DNA of 64,000 bases from CAYWVO01 sp964461835 (GCA_964461835.1 CAYWVO010000007.1:18848-82847), one strand, 5' to 3'; counted from the first letter of the stretch, positions 1 to 9,622 are shown. Notes: generated from the sequence alone by a model not told the origin. A program made the numbers and translations.

Positions 1-1039
1 TCCCCATGGCGTAATCCTCCGGCACACCCATTGCTTCGAGGACATGAGAGATGTCTACTGAATCGGTATGACAGGCCGCGCCGGCCGACGCGGCAATGCC
101 ACTTAACTCTGAGAGTAACGTGTTGGCCTCAATACGCGGAAAACTCACCGAGAGCGTATTTGGCAGCCGCTGGTCCGGATGACCATTGACTTTGAAACCA
201 TCAATTCGTGTGGCGAGTCCGTCATGCAACAAATCACGCATTGCCCGCAGGTGACTCATGTTTTTTTCCAGATCACGGGTGGCCATGGCGCAGGCATGCC
301 CAAGGCCGACGATTTCCAACACGTTTTCGGTGCCGGCCCGCCGGTCAGATTCGTGGTCGGCCCCGTGGATTAACTTTTGTAGCGTAATCCCACGGCGGAC
401 ATACAGCGCCCCGATGCCCTTCGGGGCATACACCTTATGCCCGGCAATCGAGAGCATATCCACGCCCAATTGATCAATGCGGGTCGGTATCTTGCCGACC
501 GATTGCGCGGCATCTGTATGCATGATAATATCGTGTTCCTGGGCCAAAGCCGCAATTTCAGCAATGGGCTCGATGGTGCCGACTTCGTTATTGGCGTGCA
601 TGATCGTGATCAGGATCGTCTGTGGCGTGATCGCCCGGGCAACGTCGGCCGGATCGACCAGCCCGTGCTCGTCCACCGGAATGTAGGTAATGTCGAAACC
701 ACGGGATTCGAGATAATTGCAGACTTTAAAGACGGCCGGATGTTCGATGTTCGACGTGATAATGTGATTACCCTGATCGCCATGAGCCAGGACATACCCG
801 CTGATCGCATAGTTGTTTGATTCCGAGCCGCCACTGGTGAAAATAATCTCGTCGGTATCGCACCCCAGGGCCTCGGCTACTTGCCGCCGTGCCTGCTCCA
901 CCGCTCTTTTGGTCTGGATGCCGTACCAATGTCCACTGGAGGGATTGCCAAAATGCTCCTCCAGATATGGTCGCATGGCCTCCGCGACCTCCGGGGCGAC
1001 CGGGCTGGTGGCATTGTAATCCAGGTAAATCGGTTTCAT
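1..1039 (-). CDS. cysteine desulfurase (NifS/selenocysteine-lyase-like), 3' end cut by window
   Basis: PLP enzyme that removes sulfur (or selenium) from cysteine (or selenocysteine) as an enzyme-bound persulfide, used for Fe-S clusters and thiolation. The translation begins MKPIYLDYNATSP. It has the HANNEVGTIEP segment, the TDAAQ segment and the PLP lysine in SIAGHK. The cysteine loop reads SAGAACH. That form is closer to selenocysteine-lyase-like desulfurases than to the SSGSACTS loop of IscS; this is a family-level inference. About 346 residues are visible and the C-terminus lies beyond position 1. The ATG is 3 bp past the stop of the ABC-F gene, so the two are probably cotranscribed. Many FeS proteins are encoded later in the window, but there is no direct link to them. 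Confidence 0.93.
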   Translation of the reverse strand, partial: MKPIYLDYNATSPVAPEVAEAMRPYLEEHFGNPSSGHWYGIQTKRAVEQARRQVAEALGCDTDEIIFTSGGSESNNYAISGYVLAHGDQGNHIITSNIEHPAVFKVCNYLESRGFDITYIPVDEHGLVDPADVARAITPQTILITIMHANNEVGTIEPIAEIAALAQEHDIIMHTDAAQSVGKIPTRIDQLGVDMLSIAGHKVYAPKGIGALYVRRGITLQKLIHGADHESDRRAGTENVLEIVGLGHACAMATRDLEKNMSHLRAMRDLLHDGLATRIDGFKVNGHPDQRLPNTLSVSFPRIEANTLLSELSGIAASAGAACHTDSVDISHVLEAMGVPEDYAMG

Positions 1040-1042
1040 CAG

Positions 1043-2932
1043 TTATTCCTCGTCCGCCAGTGCTGCCCATTGGGGATACAGCTCCTCCAATTCGGCAGTT
1101 AAGTGTTTCTTCTCATCTCCCAGCTCGGCCAGGCGTTGCCAGTCGCTCTGAACTGTGTCCTCCACGAGCAAATCGTCAATTTCCTGCAAGCGTTCCTCCG
1201 TCCGGTGGATTGCTTGCTCTAGACGATTACGTTCGCGTTCGCGTTTTTGTCGGTCCCGACGTTGTTGACGCAATTGCTCCCACTCGGCACTGCCGGTTTT
1301 GGCCGGCTGTTTTTCCGGCGGTTCCGGTATCTCCTGCTGCCGGGCGATGCGTTCCCGATTTTCCGCATAGTTGCCGAGGTGAACTTGTATCGTCTGCTGC
1401 TGAATGACGGCGAGCTTAGTGATAATTTTATCGAGAAAATATCGGTCATGAGAAACGACCAGCAGCGTGCCTTCAAATCCTTGCAAGGCATTTTCAAGGA
1501 CCTCCCGGGAGGGGATATCCAGATGGTTGGTCGGTTCGTCGAGGATTAAAAAATTGGCCTGAGTCAGCATTAATTTCGCCAGTGCCAGCCGTGCTCGTTC
1601 TCCGCCCGAGAGAGTCGCGACCGACTTGAACACATCCTCACCGGAGAACAAAAACCCGGCGAGAAACGACCGCAGTTCGAAGGCCTGAAATTTCGGATGT
1701 TCGTCCCAGATCTGATCGATGACGGTGCCTTCATCTTTGATCAGCTCCAGGTTCTGATCGAAATACCCCGGCTTGACACGGTTCCCCAGCGTTATCTCTC
1801 CGGTGAAATCGCGATCCTCCCCCAGAATCCCGCGCAGAAACGTGGTTTTGCCGGAACCGTTGGGACCGATCAATCCGACGTGGTCGCCGCGTTCGATTGC
1901 CAGTGAGACACCGTGCAACAACGTCCAGCCGGCCATGGCGCGTGAGTAATCTCTGACGGTGAGCACCTCGCGATAACTGGCCATGCGGGGTGAGAACTCG
2001 ATGTTCATGCGCTCTCGTTCGGCTTCGGGTTTTTCCTGGCGTTTCATTTTGGCGAGGGTCCGGCGGCGCGATTGCGCTTGTTTGGTCTTCTGGCCGGCGA
2101 TGTTGCGCGCGATGAAATCCTCGATCCGGGCGATTTCCTCCTGTTGACGTTCATAAAGGTCACGTTGTTTTTCGCGACGGCGTTCCCGTTCAGCCCGGTA
2201 GTGTTCATATCCCGGGCCGTACCATTCAAGTCCGGCTGGGGTCATTTCCACGATCGTCTGTGCCACCCGGTCGAGAAACACCCGGTCGTGGGTAACGAAG
2301 ATCACCGCTTTGTTGCTCTTGCCGATAAACTCTTCCAGCCATTCGATCGATTGCAGATCGAGATGATTGGTCGGCTCATCCAACAGGAGGACATCATCAT
2401 CGGCCAGGAGTACCCGGGCCAGTTCCGCGCGGGTGCGCTCACCACCGGAAAAAGTCGCCAGGGACTTTTTATATTCATCCTCAGTGAAGCCCAGCCCGGA
2501 GAGCGTCACGCCGACCTGATGTTCCAGGGCGAATCCACCGGCGGCTTCGTACTCGTGTTGGTATTGCCCCAGCTTTTGTGTCAGTGCAGCGTTGCCCGGA
2601 TCGGCGGCGAGTTGGGTGGAGATATCGGCGATGGCCTGGCGTTGGGCGAGAATATCCCGTCGTCCCTCGGCAACGTAATCAAAGAGCCGTTCGCTCAATC
2701 GCAGATCGGGAATCTGCTGCAGCCATCCGACTTTGACCCCTCGTCCCCGGGTGACTGTGCCTTCGTCGGGTTCCAGATCGCCCGCCATAATGCGCAACAG
2801 GGTGGTTTTGCCCACACCGTTGATCCCAAGCAGACCGAATTTGTCACCGGATTTAATTTCCCAACTGATATCGGCAAACACTTGGCCGTCGGGGAATTCC
2901 TTGGCGACGTTGTGCACAGAGAGTAAAATCAT
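1043..2932 (-). CDS. ABC-F family ATPase (Uup/YdiF-like), 629 aa
   Basis: Soluble ABC protein with two nucleotide-binding domains and no membrane segments. ABC-F proteins act on ribosomes or nucleic acids rather than in transport. Domain 1 has Walker A GINGVGKTT (residues 36-44), the FSGGE signature and DEPTNHLD. Domain 2 has GPNGSGKTT, LSGGERARLALAKLML and a second DEPTNHLD. A charged linker joins them (residues about 240-315). Residues about 550-629 form a charged coiled coil of the kind found at the C-terminus of Uup and YdiF, which favours that subfamily over EttA. The gene starts 63 bp after the BatA-like stop and ends 3 bp before the cysteine desulfurase start, so it sits inside one minus-strand operon. 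Substrate and exact role cannot be read from the sequence. Confidence 0.94.
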   Translation of the reverse strand: MILLSVHNVAKEFPDGQVFADISWEIKSGDKFGLLGINGVGKTTLLRIMAGDLEPDEGTVTRGRGVKVGWLQQIPDLRLSERLFDYVAEGRRDILAQRQAIADISTQLAADPGNAALTQKLGQYQHEYEAAGGFALEHQVGVTLSGLGFTEDEYKKSLATFSGGERTRAELARVLLADDDVLLLDEPTNHLDLQSIEWLEEFIGKSNKAVIFVTHDRVFLDRVAQTIVEMTPAGLEWYGPGYEHYRAERERRREKQRDLYERQQEEIARIEDFIARNIAGQKTKQAQSRRRTLAKMKRQEKPEAERERMNIEFSPRMASYREVLTVRDYSRAMAGWTLLHGVSLAIERGDHVGLIGPNGSGKTTFLRGILGEDRDFTGEITLGNRVKPGYFDQNLELIKDEGTVIDQIWDEHPKFQAFELRSFLAGFLFSGEDVFKSVATLSGGERARLALAKLMLTQANFLILDEPTNHLDIPSREVLENALQGFEGTLLVVSHDRYFLDKIITKLAVIQQQTIQVHLGNYAENRERIARQQEIPEPPEKQPAKTGSAEWEQLRQQRRDRQKRERERNRLEQAIHRTEERLQEIDDLLVEDTVQSDWQRLAELGDEKKHLTAELEELYPQWAALADEE

Positions 2933-2995
2933 CGGAGTACCACGGACCGGTCTTCCGGCGATAGCCGGCGATCAACGGGGAATTCAGGGCCTGTC

Positions 2996-5092
2996 TCAGG
3001 AGGCCAGGTCAGGAGGCATCTCTGATTTGCGTGTCCGGGCCAGCAGCATCTCCAGCGCAATAAGCGCCACGGCTGCCCAGAGAAAAATTTTCCAGAGTTC
3101 CTGTCCATACCGTGCCGCCATCACTGCTTCGGTAATATTATCGCCCGCGTCCAAAAATGTCAGGGCCCGGCCGGGAAGCCGTTGGACTATTTCCTGCTGC
3201 GTAATCGGCTGCACATCCGTTTCATCCGGGTCAATGTTTACCGCAAATATATCAACCGGCTGGTCTCCGTCAAAGAGCGTGTAGCACCCCGGCATTGCGA
3301 GCGGGGGGGTCGTGTACGTCTCGACCGACCCGGTCGGGCTGGCCGCAAGTTGTTCTTCCCGGCCATCAGGATACCGTAGAATCAACGGTTCACGCCAACT
3401 AAGCTGTCGGGGGCGGGTAACCGGCCTCCCGACAGTGGTGCTTTCTGCCTGTTCTCCCAGTTGCGTGGCAAGATATTCGACCGTGCGACCCATGAGCGGC
3501 ACGAAAATTGAGTGAAAGGCGATGTCGGAGTGAGTGGGATCCAGCGGTGCAGTCCAGACCAGCAGTTTGCCCTGCCTGACCGCGGCTTCGATGAGCGCGG
3601 GACGGCCATCCGCGCAGCGCAACACCGCACGGACTCCCGCTAGATTGCCCAGTTCAAAAGTCGAGTAAAACTGAACGTCAGGAATTTGTTCATCCGGAAT
3701 TTCCTGATACACCGAGAGGATGGGGTGATTCCAGCCGCCCTTTTCCAATTCATAGTAGGTTTCATTCGAGGGATATCTTTCGGGCACTGCGGTGAAGGAT
3801 GAGGTGAAATAGGGCCGCAGAATATGTTGATTGAAGGCGGCGGTATCGACATCCGGCCCGGAGAACAGTGCCACACCGCCGCCGGCCCGCAAAAATCGGT
3901 CCAGTTGTTCCCACAACACCGGATCAAGCTCGCGAAAATTGGCGAGCAGGATTGCATCGTACTGGGCGAGGTTTTCTCGCACCAGTCCGTCTACGTCCCG
4001 CTCCACCACATTCACCCGTCCCTCACCGGTCGGATTTATCGCCCGGCGGAGAAATTCCCGTCCGGTCGGATAATCTGAGGCCAGGAGGACCTCCAGCGTT
4101 CGCGGAATGTGGATCGCAAAGTAGTAGCGGTTATCGACTAGATTGTCATCGTCGGCAATTTCGATATATCCAGCATGCAGCCCCGGGGCGTCGATCGTCA
4201 GACGGAATTCAACGCTTGCTGATTCGTTTCGCGGCAGGGTGACATCACTCTGTGCCACCCGGCGCCCGTCGATAAAGGCTCCGACCAGCATATGATCGAA
4301 AGATTCGTTGCACCGGTTCTCAATTTGGGCGCGCACCGTAAACGGGACCTGGGCTTGGATAAGATCACCGGAAAATTCCAGACCCACCACCGCGGCGTTG
4401 ACCGCCCGGTCATCGCTGACATCGATAAAATAGATTCGCGGCGGACGCTCGGCCGTCGGTTCGGGCAGTCCGCCGGTCGTAGTGAATCCCACCCGTGACA
4501 TATCGGAGAACACGAAGATTTCCCGATTCAGGTTCTGTGATTGGGTGAGGAGTTCCTCGCTTTCGGCGATCGCAGTCATCAAGTCGGTGCCGCTGTTCCC
4601 TGGCGACAGTTCCACCACCTCCTCCGCCACCCCGGCAAAATCGGCGGTCGGCGAAGAGAAATAGGTGTCGTCGGCAATCTCACCCCGGATAACCTGGTCA
4701 CCCTCTTTGAGTACCTCCAGTACCTCCGGCTGCCGGTGTATCGACCGCTCAAAAGCCGAGCCGTCGGCGGTTCGCGTATGCATGCTCGCGGAGATATCCG
4801 TCAATAGCGCAACCGTCGTCTTCGCGTGGGAACCTAAGGAGGCGAATGTATCACCACGCATGGAGGGCCGGGCAAAGGCCAGCACCAGCAGGACTACGAT
4901 CAGCGTGCGGATCAGAAGCAGCAGCCATTGTCGTAGCTTGAGCCGACGCATTTTTGTTTTCTGCAAGTCCCGCAGGAACATCAAGGAGGAAAACTCAACG
5001 GTACGTACTCGCTGCCGGTTGAGCAGATGGATCAACAGTGGCGCCAGTGCGGCTGCTAATCCCGCCAGAATAATGGAATTGAGAAAGTTCAT
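2996..5092 (-). CDS. BatA-domain / VWA-like membrane protein, 698 aa
   Basis: Starts with the aerotolerance-regulator N-terminal pattern: a membrane segment (residues about 4-24), HLLNRQRVRTVEFSSLMFL, a basic stretch, and a second membrane segment (about 57-75). A VWA-like domain follows with the MIDAS motif DISAS (residues 99-103). A long extracytoplasmic beta-rich region comes next, with a CARDB-like stretch near residues 240-320 and a GATase-like fold near 380-600. The protein ends with a membrane helix and a short basic tail. Such proteins usually occur with DUF58 and MoxR genes. The DUF58 gene is in this same operon but no moxR is seen. The start is 3 bp after the stop of the TPR gene. 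The function of this family is poorly known. Confidence 0.85.
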   Translation of the reverse strand: MNFLNSIILAGLAAALAPLLIHLLNRQRVRTVEFSSLMFLRDLQKTKMRRLKLRQWLLLLIRTLIVVLLVLAFARPSMRGDTFASLGSHAKTTVALLTDISASMHTRTADGSAFERSIHRQPEVLEVLKEGDQVIRGEIADDTYFSSPTADFAGVAEEVVELSPGNSGTDLMTAIAESEELLTQSQNLNREIFVFSDMSRVGFTTTGGLPEPTAERPPRIYFIDVSDDRAVNAAVVGLEFSGDLIQAQVPFTVRAQIENRCNESFDHMLVGAFIDGRRVAQSDVTLPRNESASVEFRLTIDAPGLHAGYIEIADDDNLVDNRYYFAIHIPRTLEVLLASDYPTGREFLRRAINPTGEGRVNVVERDVDGLVRENLAQYDAILLANFRELDPVLWEQLDRFLRAGGGVALFSGPDVDTAAFNQHILRPYFTSSFTAVPERYPSNETYYELEKGGWNHPILSVYQEIPDEQIPDVQFYSTFELGNLAGVRAVLRCADGRPALIEAAVRQGKLLVWTAPLDPTHSDIAFHSIFVPLMGRTVEYLATQLGEQAESTTVGRPVTRPRQLSWREPLILRYPDGREEQLAASPTGSVETYTTPPLAMPGCYTLFDGDQPVDIFAVNIDPDETDVQPITQQEIVQRLPGRALTFLDAGDNITEAVMAARYGQELWKIFLWAAVALIALEMLLARTRKSEMPPDLAS

Positions 5093-5095
5093 AAA

Positions 5096-7000
5096 TTAGC
5101 GATAGACCCGATTGAGATACCGTTTCGCCAGAGTTTTCGTACGATACCCCGCGGAAAGCTCGAATACCCGTTGGTAGTTTTCCACGGCGGCCGCACGATC
5201 GCCGGCCAGGTCCGAAGCTCTGCCGCGTCCCAGGTAAATCCGCGCAACAAAAGCCGGCCTGGTCTCGAAGAATTCGGCGGCGTCGTAATAGATCATCGCC
5301 GAATCTACTTTGCCCATTTCGGTCAGGATTTCCGCCATTCGTAACAGGTATCGCGGATGGTCGGGATTCTGCTGTAGAAGACGGTTGGTCGCATTGCGCG
5401 CCCGCTGGAATTTCGCCTGCGCCGAGTCGGGACGAAAATTAAGCCGGTCCAGCCGCCCCAGGTTGAGCATTAAGTCGGCGTAAATCGGGATCGATTCGCC
5501 ACGGCCCAGACCGGTTTTCCATAGCGTGCGAGCGGAATCTTCCTGGCCGTGCAGGTACATGATCTCACCCATGCTCAAAAAAGGCGCAGATAGTGTGGTG
5601 TCCAGCTCGATGGCTTCCCGGAAATACCCCATCGCCGCGTCAATGTCGCCGACCATGACCGCCATATTTCCACAATATTGGTGATAGGGGCCGTTGTCCG
5701 GCATGGCTTTAACCAGATTCTTGAACCAGCGATAGGATTCGGCATGACGGCCAAAATTGACGTACACGCCCGCCAATTCATGCATCAATGACGGGTGCAA
5801 AGTGTCACCAAAGATTTCGACCAAATTCAGCAGATGTTCCAACTGCTCGGTAGGGCGGTTAATGGCCTGTGCCCGATGCGCGTAGTAAACGTATTCCGGG
5901 TATTTGAACTCCCGCTGCCGCAAGTGGCGCAGCCACTGTTGTTCCCACCACTGGATGGAATTGCCGGTTATTTCCTTAAACGTGGATTCCATTGTCAGGT
6001 CGGTGGCCCCTTCATAGAGATCGCGGAACTTCGCCACACCGATTGAATCGATGAGAAAATGGACAAATGAGGCCGATTCATAATAGGCAACCAGGGGATC
6101 AACCGCCCGGTAGTCCGCCGAGATCAGCAAATCATCGAACGGGACCAGTTCGCCGCTCTGCAGATATTCCTTCGCGTAATAGTCGGCAAAATCAGTCCAG
6201 CCGGCGACGCCCCAGGAGAGGAACCGGGGGGCGAAGCCCCACCAGCGATAGAATTTTAGCAGGTTGGTAACGTGTGGATCGATGGTGTTAGCTGCCTGAT
6301 TATAGATCCCATATCCTGCCAATCGGCCCGGATTGATGGCGAATCCCAGCCCGCGTTCATAGTCAATGGTTTCGACCTGGCACGGACAGAAGTAGTAATG
6401 CACCTTGCCGGGGAAATGGAAATCGAACTGCTCATGGACGGTCTTGTATTCTTTTTCCAGGAAATCGCGCAGCATGTTCCAGTGCGCATCAGCCAGCGAA
6501 TTCGGTACATAATAGAATTCAAAAAACGCGCTGGGATCACTGGGCCAACTGGTTGGATTACCGATACCTTCGCGGCACTCAAAGGTGACCTCCGTCGGCC
6601 GGGGCGTCAAGAGTGCCCGGTAGTATGAATCACTTTTGCCGGGAATGGAATCGATAACAACAGGTACACCGAATTCAACATTCACAATTGCCGACCGCTG
6701 CCGCACATTGGTGCCCATGGTAGCCAGTTGGTATTGCAGCTTCACCGAGTTGGAGTCCATACCGTGGGGCAGCAGATAGATGCCAAAATTGCCCTGCAGG
6801 CCGTAGACTTCCTCTCCCTGCGGAACAATAACCGTGTTGGAATCCACCCAATCCGAGATCAGCTCATCGGTCTGCAAAAATTCTTTCACCCGGATTTCCA
6901 CTTGGACCGCCGGTACGCCCCACACCGGTGAGGCCAGCGCCGATGCCGTGATGACCAGCATGGCACACATTACGTATCGATTATGCAATTGTCTTTTCAT
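5096..7000 (-). CDS. secreted TPR protein with a degenerate gluzincin (peptidase MA-like) domain
   Basis: I prefer the ATG at 7000 (MKRQLHNRYVMC), which gives a clean signal peptide ending near SPVWG. A GTG at 7021 would add seven residues. The first 150 residues look like a beta-sandwich. The middle (residues about 180-370) has the layout of peptidase MA domains, with a helix where the zinc motif should be and a later SWGVAGWTDFADYY segment. The expected HExxH reads HVTNL and the SEGLAEY-like segment has lost its Glu, so peptidase activity is unlikely. Residues about 380-634 are TPR repeats (LGRGRASDLAGDRAAAVENY is the last). The protein is probably periplasmic and used for assembly or binding. 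It lies between nfo (36 bp upstream) and the BatA-like gene (3 bp downstream). Confidence 0.8.
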   Translation of the reverse strand: MKRQLHNRYVMCAMLVITASALASPVWGVPAVQVEIRVKEFLQTDELISDWVDSNTVIVPQGEEVYGLQGNFGIYLLPHGMDSNSVKLQYQLATMGTNVRQRSAIVNVEFGVPVVIDSIPGKSDSYYRALLTPRPTEVTFECREGIGNPTSWPSDPSAFFEFYYVPNSLADAHWNMLRDFLEKEYKTVHEQFDFHFPGKVHYYFCPCQVETIDYERGLGFAINPGRLAGYGIYNQAANTIDPHVTNLLKFYRWWGFAPRFLSWGVAGWTDFADYYAKEYLQSGELVPFDDLLISADYRAVDPLVAYYESASFVHFLIDSIGVAKFRDLYEGATDLTMESTFKEITGNSIQWWEQQWLRHLRQREFKYPEYVYYAHRAQAINRPTEQLEHLLNLVEIFGDTLHPSLMHELAGVYVNFGRHAESYRWFKNLVKAMPDNGPYHQYCGNMAVMVGDIDAAMGYFREAIELDTTLSAPFLSMGEIMYLHGQEDSARTLWKTGLGRGESIPIYADLMLNLGRLDRLNFRPDSAQAKFQRARNATNRLLQQNPDHPRYLLRMAEILTEMGKVDSAMIYYDAAEFFETRPAFVARIYLGRGRASDLAGDRAAAVENYQRVFELSAGYRTKTLAKRYLNRVYR

Positions 7001-7036
7001 CGTTCGCTTAGGCAATGGCACTGGCCAGAACCTGAG

Positions 7037-7984
7037 TCAGGCGGTCAACCGTCTGGTTGTTCGTTTTGCTTTTTTGACCGTTCTCTTTTTTGCTGTTGGT
7101 CGAGCCGCAGCACGCCGCAGAAACGCCAGGTTCATTTTATCCATTTTGATTGGCTGATCTTCTTTCGGCGTTTCCAGAATTTTGGGCACGGTCAGAAACC
7201 GGGGGTCCTGCATCAGGAAACCAAATGCAGCTCTGCCGATTTCTCCTTTACCAAGATGGGCATGGCGATCGCGACGGGATCCCAGCTCCCCCTGCGAATC
7301 ATTCACATGCCACACCCGAACTCGTTCCAATCCGACCGTCTCGTTACATTCTTTCATTGTCGCTTCATATCCGCCGGGGGTACGTATATCATACCCGGCC
7401 GCAAAAAGATGACACGTATCCAGACATACCCCGATCCGCGCCGGATCTTCCACTAATTCCATTATATGAGCCAACTCAGCGAAGGATCGGCCAATTGTGG
7501 TCCCGGCGCCGGCGGTCGACTCCAGGCAGAATATCGTCTCTCCCTCAGGCGCCGTATCCAGAACGTCGTTTAATGCCGCCGCAATGCGCCGTGAAGCGAC
7601 CTCCACACCGGAACCGGTGTGGGCGCCGGGATGCATGACCAACGCGTCGATGCCCAGGAGGCAGCAGCGTTCATACTCCACACGTAGTGAGGCCAACGAT
7701 TTATGATACAATTCATCGCTTGGTGAACCGCAATTGATCAAATACGAGGTATGCGACACCTGTGGTGCGATGCCGGTGCGGCAAACTTCCTCGTGGAAGC
7801 GGTCGATTTCCTCGGCGGTCAACCTTTTTGCCCGCCACTGATTATTCGATTTGTTGAACAACTGTACGGTTCGACAGCCTGCTGCCTCTGCGTGTAAAAT
7901 CGCATTGTACACACCGCCGGCAATTGACATATGTGCCCCGATCAGGGGATTTTTGTTCATTCGTTCGTGTGCTGTCATTGACAT
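7037..7984 (-). CDS. nfo: endonuclease IV (AP endonuclease), 315 aa
   Basis: Zinc-dependent AP endonuclease of base-excision repair; it cuts 5' of abasic sites. The TIM-barrel metal motifs are all present: GAHMSIAGG near the start, HPGAHTG, CLESTAGAG, LDTCHLFAAGYD, WHVNDSQ, DRHAHLGKG and ILETP. I chose the ATG at 7984, 11 bp past the DUF58 stop. ATGs at 7978 and 7960 are also possible, and the reading frame upstream of 7984 overlaps DUF58 and looks non-coding. The C-terminus carries a Lys/Arg-rich tail of about 25 residues (after LAFLRR) that goes past the usual domain end and may help DNA binding. A DNA-repair gene inside a BatA/DUF58 operon has no obvious functional link. Confidence 0.95.
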   Translation of the reverse strand: MSMTAHERMNKNPLIGAHMSIAGGVYNAILHAEAAGCRTVQLFNKSNNQWRAKRLTAEEIDRFHEEVCRTGIAPQVSHTSYLINCGSPSDELYHKSLASLRVEYERCCLLGIDALVMHPGAHTGSGVEVASRRIAAALNDVLDTAPEGETIFCLESTAGAGTTIGRSFAELAHIMELVEDPARIGVCLDTCHLFAAGYDIRTPGGYEATMKECNETVGLERVRVWHVNDSQGELGSRRDRHAHLGKGEIGRAAFGFLMQDPRFLTVPKILETPKEDQPIKMDKMNLAFLRRAAARPTAKKRTVKKAKRTTRRLTA

Positions 7985-7995
7985 TGCGTGCAAAA

Positions 7996-8904
7996 TTAAT
8001 AGAGCCGGTGGCGTTTTGCCAGGTAGTTGAATAAAGCGACGTCGTAGGCTTGAGCCGTATCGATGGCGACGTAATCGATGTACGCTTGGCGACATTGCCG
8101 GGCGTATCGCTCCATGAATCCCTTCATGGCCTTCTGATATTCTCCCCGAATCTGCCACGGCACGGTGCTGATTTCCTCCCCGGTCTCCATGTCCTTGAAG
8201 ATGGTCTCGGAGGGGAAGGACAACTCCCGCTCGTACGGGTCGAGGATATGGAATACAATCACTTCGTGGTGGCGATGGCGAAAGTGCTTCAATCCCGTCA
8301 TCACGCGTTCGGGATCGTCAAACAAATCCGAGAGCACAATAATCAGCCCGCGACGCTTAATGCGTTCGGCCATCTCGTGCAGCGCCACGGCAATGTTGGT
8401 GGTATCCGCCGCTTCCAGTTGTTCGAGGTTTAATAGTAGTGGATGGAGATGGCCACTGGTCGATTTGGGTGGAATATAGTGGCGAATGCGTTCAGCGTAT
8501 GACACCAATCCCACCGCATCACGCTGCTTCAACATCAAAAAGGCCAGCGCGGCCGCGAGATACGAGGCATACTGTAATTTGGTTATCGAGCCGGAGGTGT
8601 ATTGCATGGAGGCCGACGTATCCAACAAGATATACGCCTTGAGATTTGTTTCTTCTTCGAAGCGTTTGACATAGTACCGGTCGGACTTGGCGTAGACTTT
8701 CCAGTCGATGTCACGGATCGGATCACCCGGCATATACTGCCGGTGTTCGGCGAATTCCACCGAAAATCCATGGTACGGTGATTTGTGCAGACCGGTGATG
8801 AAACCCTCAACCACCAGGCGGGCGCGCATCTCCATCGATTTCAAGCGGGAGACCACCTCGGGATCGAGGTACTTACGATAGTGGTCTGTTGATCTTGCCG
8901 GCAT
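7996..8904 (-). CDS. DUF58 (VWA-like) protein, 302 aa
   Basis: Shows the DUF58 core: GFSVEFAEHRQYMPGD followed by DPIRDIDWKVYAKSD (residues about 61-75), then a VWA-like MIDAS motif DTSAS (residues 95-99). The length is typical of the single-domain DUF58 type without membrane segments. Such proteins are normally encoded with a MoxR AAA+ ATPase and BatA/BatB-type VWA membrane proteins, and are thought to form a chaperone-like or regulatory module. Here the BatA-like partner is three genes downstream and no MoxR gene is visible. First gene of a compact minus-strand operon that continues through nfo. The exact role is unknown. Confidence 0.88.
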   Translation of the reverse strand: MPARSTDHYRKYLDPEVVSRLKSMEMRARLVVEGFITGLHKSPYHGFSVEFAEHRQYMPGDPIRDIDWKVYAKSDRYYVKRFEEETNLKAYILLDTSASMQYTSGSITKLQYASYLAAALAFLMLKQRDAVGLVSYAERIRHYIPPKSTSGHLHPLLLNLEQLEAADTTNIAVALHEMAERIKRRGLIIVLSDLFDDPERVMTGLKHFRHRHHEVIVFHILDPYERELSFPSETIFKDMETGEEISTVPWQIRGEYQKAMKGFMERYARQCRQAYIDYVAIDTAQAYDVALFNYLAKRHRLY

Positions 8905-9002
8905 TACCTACCCTTTGCATCCGATTCAATCTGCGCCATACCCTAACCCAGGTGATACGCAGCGAATACGATTCGTGGCGCGAGAAATATCACAGCTCGC
9001 AA

Positions 9003-9512
9003 TCACGATTCCTGCTGGAATACATTCAGAATTTCGCCATAGTAGATGTCGTGATGGTCACCCGTTGAATAATAGGTCGTGCGAATTTTATGATCGAGTG
9101 TTTCCGGGAGCACCGTGTTTTTGTGGATGCTGCGGCATTCATAGATGATCGGACATTGGGCAATGTGAGGGACATCCACCTTTTTGCCCGGCTTCAAGGT
9201 GAAATTACACTCGACAAATTTGTCGGTATCCCGGCCGGACTTGGTCCCACAAATCGTGACCTCGGCCCCCATATCGGCAGTGGGGATATTGATGGTGAAT
9301 TCGGCATTTTCCTCCAGCAGGTGATGAGTAAACCTACTTGGTCGTACAAAGATAATGAAAATTGGCATGCCCCAGATGATTCCCGGAGTGCCCCAGCCGA
9401 TAGTCATAACGTTCGGATTGTCGACCCCCGCCACCAACAGCGCCCCAGGATCGTTAAGGCGGACAATAGCTTCCGGTAAATGGCGAAAGATCCCCACATC
9501 ATCTATTTCCAT
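9003..9512 (-). CDS. flavin reductase-like FMN-binding protein, 169 aa
   Basis: Split-barrel flavoprotein of the flavin-reductase-like family. The translation has the typical N-terminal beta strands (ALLVAGVDNPNVMTIGWG), the VRPSRFTHHLLEENAEFTIN segment that contacts FMN, and CGTKSGRDTDKF. It probably reduces or binds FMN using NAD(P)H; the substrate cannot be told. The ATG is supported by an AAAGGAG ribosome site ending 6 bp upstream. The protein is close to full family length. It lies 98 bp upstream of the DUF58 gene on the same strand and could be monocistronic or lead that operon. Confidence 0.88.
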   Translation of the reverse strand: MEIDDVGIFRHLPEAIVRLNDPGALLVAGVDNPNVMTIGWGTPGIIWGMPIFIIFVRPSRFTHHLLEENAEFTINIPTADMGAEVTICGTKSGRDTDKFVECNFTLKPGKKVDVPHIAQCPIIYECRSIHKNTVLPETLDHKIRTTYYSTGDHHDIYYGEILNVFQQES

Positions 9513-9622
9513 CTCCAGCTCCTTTGGCAGTCAATCGTCACAAATCCTTATACGATTGCAGGGTAGCGAAAATCCATCAAACCGTCAAGAAGTCCGCAGA
9601 ATCGGCCCTGGGCGCTGACAAT

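Noticed and set aside
2072..2926. 284-residue plus-strand ORF
   Set aside because: Fully covered by the ABC-F gene on the other strand; no family motif and no ribosome site.
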